The notes under the pieces: model-generated
The model's database searches: none
The model's input: the letters and a program-made list of their open reading frames with translations, nothing else
What the model was told of the DNA's origin: nothing
Position numbers and translations under genes: made by a program
Shown: piece by piece, positions 20,942-31,639 of the stretch
Numbering within the stretch: the first letter of the stretch is position 1
Layout of the letters: each line of letters starts with the position of its first letter
DNA from: Ampelocalamus luodianensis
Lineage: Eukaryota; Streptophyta; Magnoliopsida; Poales; Poaceae
DNA length: 64,000 bases
Assembly: GCA_036346255.1 (NCBI GenBank)
Contig: CM070632.1
Coordinates: 23,391,408-23,455,407, forward strand
Reading direction: 5' to 3'

Positions 20942-23160
20942 GGGCCACACCAAACAACTATTTTTCTTTGTTGCTCTTCCCCGAAATTATTGCTTCACTA
21001 CAAAAATTTGATGATAAGTATTCAATGCTACAAATTTGTTGTTTCTTGCTAGATGGATGTTTGCTCGATTACCTCTATGACATTATTTTGTTTTCCATGA
21101 CTATATTAGTAGTAGGATTAGTAAATATTACATTTATACTAAAGTAATTATGACTAGAATTTTCAATATGGTGGAATATGAGAAAAATTCTATGTTCAAT
21201 GCGGATTATCCACCCTCCCTACCCCTCTACTTGCTCCAGCCTTGAGGCCCCTGCCCTCGCGCTCTCCTCCCACGGCACCGCAATGGAGCTCATGGTCGTC
21301 CCCAAGAAGATGGTTTGCTCTCATCTCCCATATCAATGGAATCATTCGGTCAGATGTGCTATGCACTAAGCTTTGGTTTTCTCATTCGATGTATAATACG
21401 GGTGGGGATCTGTAGTAGTATAGCTTATACACACGAGGTGTTCGTTGAGTTGCTCGTGAGTTGTGATGGCAAAAAGTTTTCCTTTTCCTTTTTGAGTATT
21501 ACGTTCTGTGCACGGCTTTTAGTTAATGTTACTTCTTTTTTTTTATTTGCTTGCATGGAAAATTTGCCTCGACGACAGTCGACATGAGCAAGTTCTCGAT
21601 AGTCGATACGCAGGACACATATGGAACATCACCTCCTTGCTTTTGTTACAAGAGTGGTTAGGCAATACGCCGCGTGCTGCCTGATGGACCTCTGAATTTT
21701 CCTAGAGCCACAAAGTAAGCTTTCGCTTTCTCCATATTTGATTTTTTTTTGCTGAGATAAACATGCTTATAGGGGATGATTATCTTCAAGTTACCGTACA
21801 TTTCATGATGGATTTGACGTCTCACTTTCTTTTATCATTTTTAGGAGATGCACCACTGTTTCGCAGTAGTGGCAAGCAATGGAATACTGCTACTGAAACA
21901 AAATCAGTAAGAATGGAATATTGCTAATGAGACAAAATGAGTAGGAATATAATTCTACGTGACAAAATGAGCAGGAATATAATTCTACGCTTCGTACTTT
22001 GAACACTGAAATGTTGCGCACATGCTGCTTCTTGATGGTGCGGCCATCTTATCCCAAACCACAAATGTTTTCCTTCTATTAATTATCATATATTTTATTT
22101 TTGAACTACTATCTAGCTAAAGCTTCTTAGACGAGTTATCATAATTGTGTTTTTTTCATATCTTGTAGACTATCAGTTAAACTCCTCTCTGGATGACAGT
22201 ATGTAATGACTATCAAATATAATTTATCGAGTCACTAATTCTCGCAGGCATTTATGAAGCTGACAATAGAGTTGAACGGTATACCATCAACTAACAGGTT
22301 TGTGGTGGTTTTTCTTCACAATGTCGGCAAAAATTCCTTTCTAATGCATTCCATCTCACTGACAGAACATGCATATTTTTTTAGCTAGCATAAGAAGAAA
22401 CTTCTAGATTATTCAACCGTAACAATTAGACAGACAGTAGTGGGAAATACACCCATAAACATACTTTTCTAGAAACATAAACCCACCGTTTCTTCCCTCA
22501 AATCTGCATAACTGATTGTGAAATTTGTAAGAACCTGAATAACTGGTTGTGAAAAAAAAATTAGACCCTCCTTTGCACATTGTCGTGTTCAGGGTTTGAC
22601 AGTTTAGTTATGAACTGAACCTTGTAAACATTTTAGTTTCTTCATCAAAACTTTGGCATCCTTTAGACTGATGGTATGTAACACATGGCTTTCAGAGAAA
22701 CAATTTAATGATGTAAATTTGATTTTTTTTTTTTGCACAATATCATTCTATTTGCTAAAAACAAGTTTTTATGAACTCAAGACTGCAAGAAAACATTTGG
22801 TGCGAGTTGGAATTTTTATCGATAGCATTTCATTTTTGAACTAACAAGAGATGGGTTTCGTACATCCACTGCTTATGCAAGCTACAATAATAGTGATCTA
22901 TTTCAGTATTTATAAAGGTGACTCCTAAGGAATGAACAAGCACACAAGCATATATTTGAATTTGCAGTTCCTCGATCCCATGATATAATTTGTGTTTTCT
23001 GGATCCCATAGCTGAATCATACCTCCAAAAAAATGATAGGATCATGGTACGGTTTAGTATCATATTTGATGATATTGTACCACCCTTTTTTAAGACTCCA
23101 TTGCAACGCACATGCACCTTACTAGTATATATATATATTAGGGGAACAGTACTAGGCATA
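20942..23160. other. Unrecognised AT-rich region
   Basis: No gene is recognised. A short GC-richer patch (about 21200-21330) and possible splice-donor-like sites (for example after 21712) hint at old exon pieces, but no family can be named. A roughly 30-bp direct repeat containing aggaatataattctacg occurs at about 21950-21990. The longest frames (20896-21147, 21315-21587) look like chance. Confidence 0.4.
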
Positions 23161-23333
23161 CGTACGTAGTGAGAGAAAAATTGGACGATTCTCGGCCACA
23201 CACTCTCATCCACTTCCCACCACATACTCTCTCACATGCTACCCTATCACTGAGCCACATTCCCAAACGTTGCAACCACTCATTCCTCTCCTCTCTCCAC
23301 TCTCATCTGCTCCATCCAGAGCTCATATCTCAG

Positions 23334-23336
<3 letters not shown>

Positions 23337-23373
<37 letters not shown>
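23337..23373. repeat. (CT)n microsatellite
   Basis: An uninterrupted run of about 18 CT dinucleotides just upstream of the K+ channel fragment. CT-rich tracts are common in plant 5' untranslated regions. Confidence 0.9.
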
Positions 23374-23376
<3 letters not shown>

Positions 23377-23461
23377 CATACCAAACCGGAGAAGAAGAGC
23401 CTTCGCGCGCGGCCGGCGGCCGCCTCACCTCTGCACCCTGGCCTCCTCCATCGCCACACAT

Positions 23462-23714
23462 CTGTCGACGTGTACATCGTTGTCTCCGATGAGGTAGAGG
23501 TCATCTACTTCAACAGCAATGGGGAGCAGGTGGTGGCCACATTGGGGACAAGGGACATCTTCAGTGAGGTGAGCGCGCTGAGCGACCGATCGTAGAGCTT
23601 CACGTTTGGACAAGGACGCTGAGCCAGCTACTGAGGCTGAAGCAGGCCACACTCAAGGAGGCCATGTAGAGCAAGCCCGAGGACAACATTGTCATCATCA
23701 GGAACTTCCTAAAG
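23462..23714 (+). pseudogene. Fragment of a Shaker-type K+ channel gene (cyclic-nucleotide-binding region)
   Basis: The translation reads VDVYIVVSDEVEVIYF, then GTRDIFSEVSALSDR, and after a frame change RTLSQLLRLKQATLKEAM and KPEDNIVIIRNFLK, ending at a splice-donor-like aaag/gtgaca. This is the cyclic-nucleotide-binding region of plant inward or weakly rectifying Shaker K+ channels (AKT2-like by the TLSQLLRLKQ stretch). Two stops are TAG codons where CAG is expected, as methylated-cytosine decay would give. There are no membrane segments or pore nearby, so only one exon-scale piece was left or copied here. Confidence 0.7.
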
Positions 23715-24107
23715 GTGACACATGGTTCAGACTTCACTTGATCTTATTCTCTATGTGTTTCTGAGTCTGATGTTGCAAACTGGGTGAATTGTTCTGATGT
23801 TGCGATCCGTTAAAAAAATATCACAACCCGTTGAAAAGAATGTTGCATACTGATATTTGAGATGTTGTAACCCGTAGAAAAAATATTGTATCTATAGAAG
23901 AAAAAAAATGTTGCGTACTGTTCACGGCGATGTTGCAAGATTTTTCAACGTGTTTTTTTTTCTAGATGCTTTGTTTTGACTTGAGCTTAGATGATGTTTC
24001 ACGGTGATGTTATTTAAGATTGTGTTAACGCTTACGGTGATGTTTTTTGCTCGAGGTCCAGAAAAAACAGTAATGCAATTTTTTAAAAAATATATGCCTA
24101 ACAAACT
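23715..24107. other. AT-rich stretch with repeated atgttgc words
   Basis: Short variants of gatgttgcaacccgt recur between about 23770 and 24050. No gene seen. It may be the intron after the K+ channel exon or an unrecognised repeat. Confidence 0.4.
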
Positions 24108-25882
24108 CAATGGTGGCTTCTAGCCCGAGGCAGCCCGAGGCTCAGCCGGCCCACACTTCCTTCCCACGCCGCACGCCTCCAGGCTCCAGCAGACTACCAG
24201 TCTAGCAGAGAGAGAGAGCAGACCTAATCCACGCCCTTCATCCACGCCTCCACTGAACTCGCCACCCTCGCGACCTCGCCCGCCCACCACCGCCGCTGGC
24301 CGCCCCTCCCGGCTCCCTCCGCGGCTCCGCACCCTCCCTCCACGCTCGGCGGCCGGCGCCGCGCCCTCGGCTCGCCTCCGTGGCTCCATGCCTCCGTCGA
24401 CCGTCCCCAATCGGCCAATCCCCATCCAACGCCGCGCGCCCGGCGCCCGCGCGCCGCCGTCTCCGACTCTCCGTCCTCGTTGACGTCGCCGAGGCCCGCG
24501 GCTGCGTCGCCGGCGATCTCGGGAAGTCGGGGTCTTCTTCATTCTTCAACACAGAGGTGAGAGGTGCTCTGTGCTCAGCTCAGCGCCTCAGCCGCTCAGA
24601 CCTCAGAGTAGTTCTTGACTAGTTGCCTTCGTGGCTTCAGGCTTCTTGCCTTCTTGCATTTATGGGAAATGAGATATGAGCCAGTTCTCTAAACTCTAAT
24701 CTCTTTAGTCTTCACTCAATGACTCAATGACTCCACTTCTTCAGGACTCAAGAGTCAGGACCCTGGACCCAGGAGGCCAGGAGCATTTTGCAATGTGCCA
24801 ATGTGCAGTGTGCTGTGTGCGGGTGACACAGGATATGGACATATGGTTAATGGTTCGTTCAATGGTTGTAGACTTGACTTGTGGTCGTAGACTTGTAGTT
24901 CAGTAGTTGCTTGAGTGCTTGACAGACTTATACTGCTTTGGTTGATTGGTTCCTTGGTGGCTTGGTATAAGGTAGGAGCTATAGTGCTATACCAAATCAA
25001 AGCCTGTAAAATCATGATGCTCGAATCAGTATGCTTGTAAAATTTGAATGTTTCCTGCCGGATTCATACACAATTGTCTTATAGTCTCTCTGAATTTATG
25101 CATGGAACAAATGTATTTACTTGTGCAACTAATTCTTGTCACTTAGGACATGAGGATAATTACTGAATAATTAAAGAGACAAGTGATGGGCTGATGGAGT
25201 CAAGATCAAGAGGCATGTTGAAGTATCTGCACCAAAGTATGTGGAGTACCTGATGGATTGGAATATTGGATAGAAATCCAGCTCGATGATGAATCCATAT
25301 TCCCACAAAAGCTTGGTAATTAATTGTTCGTTGCAAAGAAGAGCTGCAAAAGTGTGCTTTGATTGAGAATTTTGGTTTGAATTCTGATCATGTTCTCGGT
25401 TCAAAATTGTGATGCCAACAGGGGCTCCATTCCCTCCAAACTTCTGCGAGGTCATCAGGACGATCTTCAAGTGCCTGTTCAGGGTGTATGCGCACATATA
25501 CCACTCACACTTTCAAATGATTGTGAAGCTCAGGAAGAAGCACATCTCAACACTTGATTCAAGCACTTCATGTTGTTTACATGGGTAATTCTCGCTCTCA
25601 ATCCACATCAATTTACATTTCTGAGCACTTCTTAGGATAGAGATGAAATTTTCGTTATTTAGGTATTCAAATTGAATCTCTTCGATGCTATATTATTTAT
25701 GTTTTGCCATATTTTTTTTAATATGTTTTATGTTGAAGCATCGATTTAAAGTTTCATGTCAATAATGTATCTGTGGCTTATTTCTGTTATGTTGTGGTGT
25801 GAGTATAAATTGACGTTAGTTCTAGGATGTTAGCTTAGTAGAATTTAGCCCGAGTCGTGGTGAAATCCTAGATCCACCACTG
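24108..25882. mobile_element. Possible hAT-like element carrying MOB1 exons
   Basis: The left end caatggtggcttctag and the inverted right end cagtggtggatctagg are similar and resemble the CAGTGG-type ends of hAT elements (compare 43943 and 61347). The expected 8-bp target duplication is not clear (cctaacaa against cataacac is only a partial match and does not sit flush). No transposase is present. The left third is a GC-rich block (24120-24540). The right part contains two MOB1-like exons. The call rests on the ends alone. Confidence 0.4.
25187..25584 (+). pseudogene. MOB1 kinase-activator gene fragment, intron retained
   Basis: The first exon piece gives WADGVKIKRHVEVSAPKYVE and YLMDW, then a frame slip before the region expected to read as a QLDDESIFPQKLG-like stretch. 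A gt...ag intron follows (25316-25421). The second exon gives GAPFPPNFCEVIRTIFKCLF, RVYAHIYHSHFQMIV and, after slips, the FKHF region, ending at a donor-like tgg/gtaatt (25584). This is the core of MOB1, the Hippo/MEN-pathway adaptor of NDR kinases. Because the intron is retained, the copy came from genomic DNA and not mRNA. N- and C-terminal exons are absent. Confidence 0.8.
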
Positions 25883-26094
25883 CATAACACGATGTTGCGC
25901 TCGAGCCGTACGGCACTAGCACTCGGACCGTCACGCCCTATATATTAACGACTGCATCACAAGAATATTAATTGTACCAATTAAAGTGCAACAAACAAAA
26001 CGCTCTGATGCAAGCATGCCTGCAACCTAGCAGCAATGCAATGCGTACAAACTAGTACGTAGAACGCGAATTAACCTATCCATCAATCGACGGA

Positions 26095-27027
26095 TCACAT
26101 GACACAGCACGCGTTGGGGTTGTCGTCGCTGAAGAGCGTGGCGAGGCGCTCCTCCTGGCTGGCCTCGTGGGCGGAGGCCGGCATGACGACGTCCACCTTG
26201 CACATGCCCCGGCGGGGCCTTCTTGTCGTACGCCGGCGGCGCCACGTAGGGGTTGGTGTACGGCACGTACGGCCACGGCTCGGCTCGCTTCCCCGTCGAC
26301 TGCGCCCGCCTCAGCACCCGCTGCGGCTCTACAAACCCCTGCACCGTCACCTTTTGCTGCTTCCGATTTATCTCCACGGACTGAACCCCTGCGATTAAAA
26401 CAACCCCAAAGGGAGAAAAAAATGGGGTTGTCTATTCAACTAAATTTTTTTTAAGCATAAGTCATATTTTCATTTATTGGATCAACATTCAATTATATGA
26501 CGTACCAATCTCTACATAAATCTAATTGACACAAAAATTAATTTAGGCTTTAGAAAATTTCAAGCGATTTAGAAATAGTAAATCCGTTAAAAAAAATTAG
26601 TCTGTGAGTAACAATTGGACGCTCTTTTGGTACGTGTGCATATGAGTGGTTTCTCACGGAGAGCTGTCCGATTGGAAGATTGGACGGTTGAGGTTGATCA
26701 ACCTCCGATGAGAAGCTGGAGCCTCCCTCGTGAGAGGTGCCCGATCTAAGCCGTCCATTCTCCAATCTGACGCCTCCAATTAACCGTTGATCGACCATGC
26801 GTATACAATCGATTCAATCGTCGTCTACGGAAATAGTTAAGGAGCCATAGTTTAGGCAGTACGCACGCACCTTTCATGGTGGCGAGGGTGTTCCTGACCT
26901 TGAGCTCGCAGCCGTCGCAGTCCATCCGCACCTTGAGCTCCACCGTGTTGAACTGCTTCCTCTTCTTGTGCCTCTGCCCGCTGCCTCCCAGCAGTAGATC
27001 AGACAGGAAGTGCAGGCTGCCTCCCAT
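26095..27027 (-). CDS. Heavy-metal-associated isoprenylated plant protein (HIPP), frameshifted
   Basis: Two exons read leftward. Exon 1 (27027-26871) starts MGGSLHFLSDLL and contains the metal-binding motif MDCDGCELKV (MxCxxC). The junction is aaag/gtgcgt to tcgcag/gggttc. Exon 2 (26388-26095) continues GVQSVEINRKQQKVTVQGF, completing the HMA fold, then WPYVPYTNPYVAPPAYDKK and the tail NPNACCVM with a CaaX-type isoprenylation box. The joined length of 451 bases is one off a multiple of three: the frame slips near 26208, just after PPGHV, so the CaaX tail is out of frame as read. That is either a sequence error or a recent loss. HIPPs bind metals at membranes. This is the best host protein-coding gene in the window. 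Confidence 0.75.
26389..26870 (-). other. Intron of the HIPP gene
   Basis: 482 bp with GT (gtgcgt) and AG (tcgcag) borders, AT-rich. Nothing else recognised. Confidence 0.7.
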
Positions 27028-27747
27028 TATTAGTTGCCTCCTCTCAAGTCTATTATTGCTACTAAATTTGTGCACCCAATTAGCTAAACTTCTTCCTGAA
27101 ATGCCCAAACCAAAGGACTAAAAAGGAGCTAAGAAATGGCAAGAAACAAATTAGCTAGTTGGGACCTCAAGAGTGCTTAATCTATATATCGAGAGTGCAA
27201 GCTAGACACAAGAGAGAAGTATGGTAGGTGTTGCTCATGGTTGCACATATATGTATGGAGTGACAATTTTCAGAGCTACATGTGCGTTGAGTTGTTGGCA
27301 AGAAGCTTTCCCGGCCGAGATACCATGTTCTTCCTACCTTGCCTACCTTTTCCTTGGCCTGAACCAAACCAGATTGGTTGTTCTTATGTAGCCTTTGGAA
27401 AGCAGAGATCCAGCTCCCAAATAAAGGCATATGAACGGCCATTGTTGATAAAGTATATCAATCATATATCCGTATATTCCCCCGAGCTAAGCTAGCACAA
27501 GGCATCAGGGAACCCAACACGAAAGTGTGTACCTGGCTGCATTCATTCCCTGATAACATTTCTGAAAAAACAATTAATTGCCTCTGCCTAGATGGAATGG
27601 AAAGAAGAAGAAAAACAGCCAGCTACACGAGTGGAAGGTTCGATTTACGGGTACCACTTCTCCACGAAACTAAATCTCGCAAATCTTAAAGCGTTATGGT
27701 CAGTAGTGGATCCGATTGTGGCCTTTTGCACGCATGGCAAGAAAAAT
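27028..27747. other. Upstream region of the HIPP gene
   Basis: Presumed promoter side of the leftward HIPP gene. No clear TATA box can be assigned. A frame on the plus strand (27592 onward) runs into the solo LTR and is not a gene. Confidence 0.4.
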
Positions 27748-28341
27748 TTGTCTGTAACATCCCGTTTCGGATGTCATTTAGTATCTTTCCGTTTATCTTT
27801 TTGGCATTCAAAACATATTTTCAAATTATTATGTAATTATAAAATTCTCTGGTTTCGGCCTCCTTTTAAGAGTTGGGCAACGAGTTTCTGCTCAAATCTC
27901 GGTTTCAATTCAAATCCTCTCAGTTGGACCGACCCAGCTAGCCCCTCTTCTTTCCCTACCCCTCTCCTTTCCTTTCGACCTTGTGGTCGAAAACCTCCTT
28001 TCGACTACGTGCCCACCCCGTGCGCCTTGTCCCCGCCTGGCGCCCTCTACGACCACCCTGTCAGTGTCGACCAAGGCACTCGGTTTCGACCGGGTCCTCC
28101 GACCAACTTCGACCAACCCCACCTGTCAGCCCCTGTTTACTTGCTCTGTTCTCCCTCTTTTTCCTCAACAACATGCGCATTGAAGGTTGTTGTCTCCTCC
28201 GCGATGTGCGCATTTAATTTCGTTGTCCCTGCTACGTCGTGTGCATTTATTTGTCGTCTGCGCATTAAATGCCGTGCCTCTGCTGCGTAGCCACAAATTC
28301 CGCCGCTCCATCTTGACGCCCGGTCTCCCCCTTTTTCCCTC

Positions 28342-28349
28342 TATAAATA
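28342..28349 (+). promoter_or_regulatory. TATA box in solo LTR
   Basis: tataaata preceded by a C/T-rich run, the best core-promoter match in this LTR. It could start transcripts running right toward CACTA-2. Confidence 0.55.
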
Positions 28350-28778
28350 GAGTACCAGGGAGCCTCGGCCTCCTCTTGTTCTTTCCCCCAGCTCGCCCTC
28401 TCTAACTCTAGTTGTTGCGGTTTTCTTGAAGCCCCTAGCTCCGTAATGGGCCGCCACACTCCTCTTCCCGGTCCTCGCCGCACTGGTGTAGCCCCCTTTC
28501 TACCCGCATCGTTTTGTGCCATAGAGCTCCTTAAAGCAATCCCCCTCACTCTGTTTTAGTTTTGTTTCACAGGAGCCACCGTCTTCCCTTCCTTCTCACG
28601 TCCCGGCTGACCCCTTCACCGCCAGCCTCCTTCGCTCTCGGCTGCGAGCTTCCTCGCCACCGTTCGTCATTCGTCGACCCCCCTCCGGCCCCTCTCTCTC
28701 GGTCCTAGTGAGTTTCCTGTACTCTATTTTCTCTTATTCTTTTGGCCAACTTCCCGTGCCCTGTTCTGCTGTTTTGTT

Positions 28779-29290
28779 CTTTCGACCGCGTCGAGCAATC
28801 GAGTCTTTTTATTCTTTCGAACGCGTCGAGCAGTCAAGTCTTTCTTTCCTACGACCACGTTGTGTAGTCGTATTCTTCCTACGACCACGATAAGTAGTCG
28901 TATCCCTATTGAACCTTTCCTACGACCACGTTGCGTAGTCGTATTCTTTCTACGACCACGTTGAGTAGTCATACCCCTCTTGAATCTTTCCTACGACCAC
29001 ATTGAGTAGTCGTATCCCTTTTGAATCTTTCCTACGACCATGTTAAGTAGTTGTACCCCTCTTGAATCTTTTCTACGACCACATTGAGTAGTTGTACCCT
29101 TCTTGAATCTTTCTTACGACCATGTTGAGTAGTCGTACCCCTCTTGAATCTTTTCTACGACCACGTTGAGTTGTCGTATTCTTATTGTATCTTCCCTACG
29201 ACCACGTTGAGTAGTCATATCCTCCTTGTATCCTTCTTACGGCCATGTCATCGTGTAGTCATATCCTTCTTGCGACCACATCGCAGTCGA
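28779..29290 (+). repeat. 41-bp tandem array in solo LTR (about 13 units)
   Basis: Units start cgaccacgttgagtagtcgt and continue with a pyrimidine-rich spacer, at exact 41-base steps over 29035-29240 and shorter steps at the left. Each unit holds the near-palindrome tacgac...gtcgta. The array lies downstream of the LTR TATA box, so it would be transcribed. The antisense LTR at 1-778 carries shorter gtcgtgaccgag-type repeats. Confidence 0.85.
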
Positions 29291-30742
29291 ACCCTTCTCT
29301 CGGTCACGTCCTGTGGTCGAGGTCTCCTTCTGACTTGATGGTTGTATCCTTCTAACTATTTGAAGTCGATAGCAATACTTGAATCAAGCTTCGAGGACTC
29401 CGTTCTCCTCTGTTATAACTCCAATTACGTTGCTTCTTGTTTCTAAATTTGTCTAAATTCAATATCTTGCTTTTAGCTCTGGTCTTATTTAATTTATAGT
29501 TCATTTATTATTTCTCGTATATTTATTTGTTCTCTCTACTTGTTTGTTCCTCTTTCCGGTATGCTCGTGCAAATAGAATTCGAAGAAGTTTTCAGCTATG
29601 CTAGTCGTTGTGGCCTGGGCCAACTGCGCTAGTCATTGTGGAATATCCCGTACAACATATGGGCGTAACCCCATATGGGTGAGGTGATGGAAGGGGCGAG
29701 ATAATTCGAAAAGTTACTATGATGGTCTCTCGACCACATGACCAAGGAATCGTGTGGGGCTACGAGTTGATTATCTCTTGTGAGTAAAGTGTACAAACCT
29801 CTGCAGAGTGTAAACTATTTAAACAGTCGTGCCTACGGTCAAAGACGGACATGGGAACTTTACTATAGTTAGTTCTACTTTAAAAAAACCCTTATGGTTG
29901 GGATAAAAATTGTCGAGTGAATGTAACCCGCACTTGGTTTTGTTCTGGGTGGTCATACCCAATGACGTTCCCGTGTCGTCGTACCCAGTATTGCTATTAG
30001 TGGTCGTAGGCTCATAGCCACATTTCAACTAAGCATGGGTGGAGGTAGCCTCTGCTGTTATTCAATATTGCACAATTACTCTTTTCATTAAAATGCAGTT
30101 TGGTTAAAATGATAAATGATATGAATTTCTAAGTATAATAATTGAAAACCTTGCTTTGGCAAATAAAAGAACCCGAGCCTCTCTTGATAAGTCATGCATG
30201 TATACTACTGTATTCTGTGTGTTGGCTCGTGAGCACTAAAGTTGTGCTCATTCTCGCTCTTTCCCCAACCCTTCAGATCCAGCGGATCAAGGAGACTACG
30301 GCTACTACGAGGACCCTGAAGTCGTTGGACAAGGCGGCGATGAAGAGTAGTCTAGTTTCGAGTAGTCTTAGTTTCGCCTCCGTCTAGCTGGCTCGTCGAC
30401 ACTTACGTACGAGTAGTATTGTCCAAGTCCTTGGTTAATATCAGTCGTACATGAGCTGCCCCAGTCACTTGCCTATGGAGAGATTGCTCTACCCCCTCTT
30501 TTGCTTCCGCCATAGACTCCGTTGTATTTTTGTGTAATGTATTCGGCTTGGCCTGTTCGGCCTTACTGTAAAACCTGACCCGAAGTGGTCTATGTCACTT
30601 TAATGTGTTGTATTAATGAATTGTTTGGTCTTACGACTTGTATGAATTGATTCAGCGATGTGTCTGTGAGTGCTATCTACTGATCCAGGAAATAGCACAG
30701 TGCTTTCACAGAAGACTTGTTTTTTTTGGGCCTGACATTGTC

Positions 30743-30975
30743 GAAGCTAGATACTCGAAAGAACAGGTAGGAGGAAGGTCTATTATATTAGTAAAGAAAG
30801 GAACACAAGAAAGCAACATGCGGAAGTAAGGAACAAGGGGGCTGTTCGCTTCAAGGCCAAAATGAGCCAAACCAAAATTTTGGTATTGCCCTGAAAATTT
30901 GGCTAGCATTTGATGTTGTTTCAATTGTTGGTGTTACCATCAAATTTTTGGTCACACCTACATGTTTCTTGCCAT
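30743..30975. other. Short host flank between the solo LTR and CACTA-2
   Basis: Contains ggggctgttcgcttc followed by the palindrome ccaaaattttgg, resembling one end of a small MITE. No matching inverted end was found, so I leave it unassigned. Confidence 0.4.
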
Positions 30976-30994
30976 TTTCACTACTACACGGCCT

Positions 30995-31398
30995 CATCAC
31001 GAGACGGTTGGAGCAGTCATCGCTGCGGTTCGAACCCGTCATGTTTTTGTACGTCGTGATAAGCGAGTGGTTATCACGAGCGGTTAAAAATCCGTGCGTG
31101 ATAACTCTAACACGACGGTTCTAATTATATAACCAAATGCGTGCTATCTAATTATCACGACGACTCTATTAAAGAACCGTCGTGCTATCTAATTATCACG
31201 AGCGGTTCTATTTACAAACCGTCTGTGATATGCACATATCTGAGCGGTTCTAATTATTTAACCGTCGTGATAAAGGATATCGAGCAGTTCTATTTACGAA
31301 CCGCTGCGAGATATGTGTATATCACGACGGTTATTAAATAGAGCGATGCAGGATATGCATATTCCTGACGGTTTGATTGTTAAACCGTGCGTGATAGT
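30995..31398. repeat. 3' subterminal repeat array of CACTA-2
   Basis: Same inverted motif array as CACTA-1 at 2676-2884, longer, with most cacagacgg cores reading cacgacgg or cacgagcgg and gtctgtg reading gtcgtg or gtgcgtg. Confidence 0.85.
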
Positions 31399-31639
31399 TA
31401 CTTCAGCCTAATTATTTTTTTAAAATTTTGGCTAGCCTCGAGAATTGCTAGCCATGCCCTCGAAAATAAGTAGGCGTAAAATAGATACATCACGAGATAA
31501 ATCAATCGTTGACAACCCAAAGTGATCATTGTCAATTACAAACCAACATATATCAAATATTGTCGCTAGTGTACCATTGAATTACAACTATTCAATGTGA
31601 ATTACAACTATATCAAATATATATTAATTGTTTCGAGGT

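Larger units (their letters stand above)
27753..30737 (+). mobile_element. Solo LTR of a Gypsy-type retrotransposon (3.0 kb)
   Basis: It begins TGTAACATCCC and ends cctgaca. The five bases ttgtc stand directly before (27748-27752) and after (30738-30742). No internal domain, primer site or polypurine tract is present, so the copy is what remains after recombination between two LTRs. It contains a TATA box and a 41-bp tandem array. It shares late sequence (around cctctgcagagtgtaaa) with the solo LTR at 50985 and family-specific blocks with 1-778. Confidence 0.92.

Noticed and set aside
24120..24552. Long leftward GC-rich ORFs (up to 140 codons) as a protein gene
   Set aside because: Several overlapping frames are open together, as expected from GC-rich DNA. 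The products are Arg/Gly/Ala-rich with no domain.
25893..25925. Helitron 3' end (hairpin gccgtacggc followed by ctag) for the K+ channel and MOB1 fragments
   Set aside because: The stem has almost no loop, the ctag is followed by C instead of T, and no matching TC 5' end in an A/T target was found.
27592..28290. 232-codon ORF as a host gene
   Set aside because: It crosses the left boundary of the solo LTR (27753), so it joins unrelated sequences by chance.
28779..29290. 41-bp array as a CRISPR or centromeric satellite
   Set aside because: It is confined to a solo LTR with a TSD, is only about 13 units long, and has no separate spacers.
30840..30978. Tourist-type MITE starting ggggctgttcgcttc
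   Set aside because: No inverted partner end is found on either side of CACTA-2, so the element cannot be delimited.
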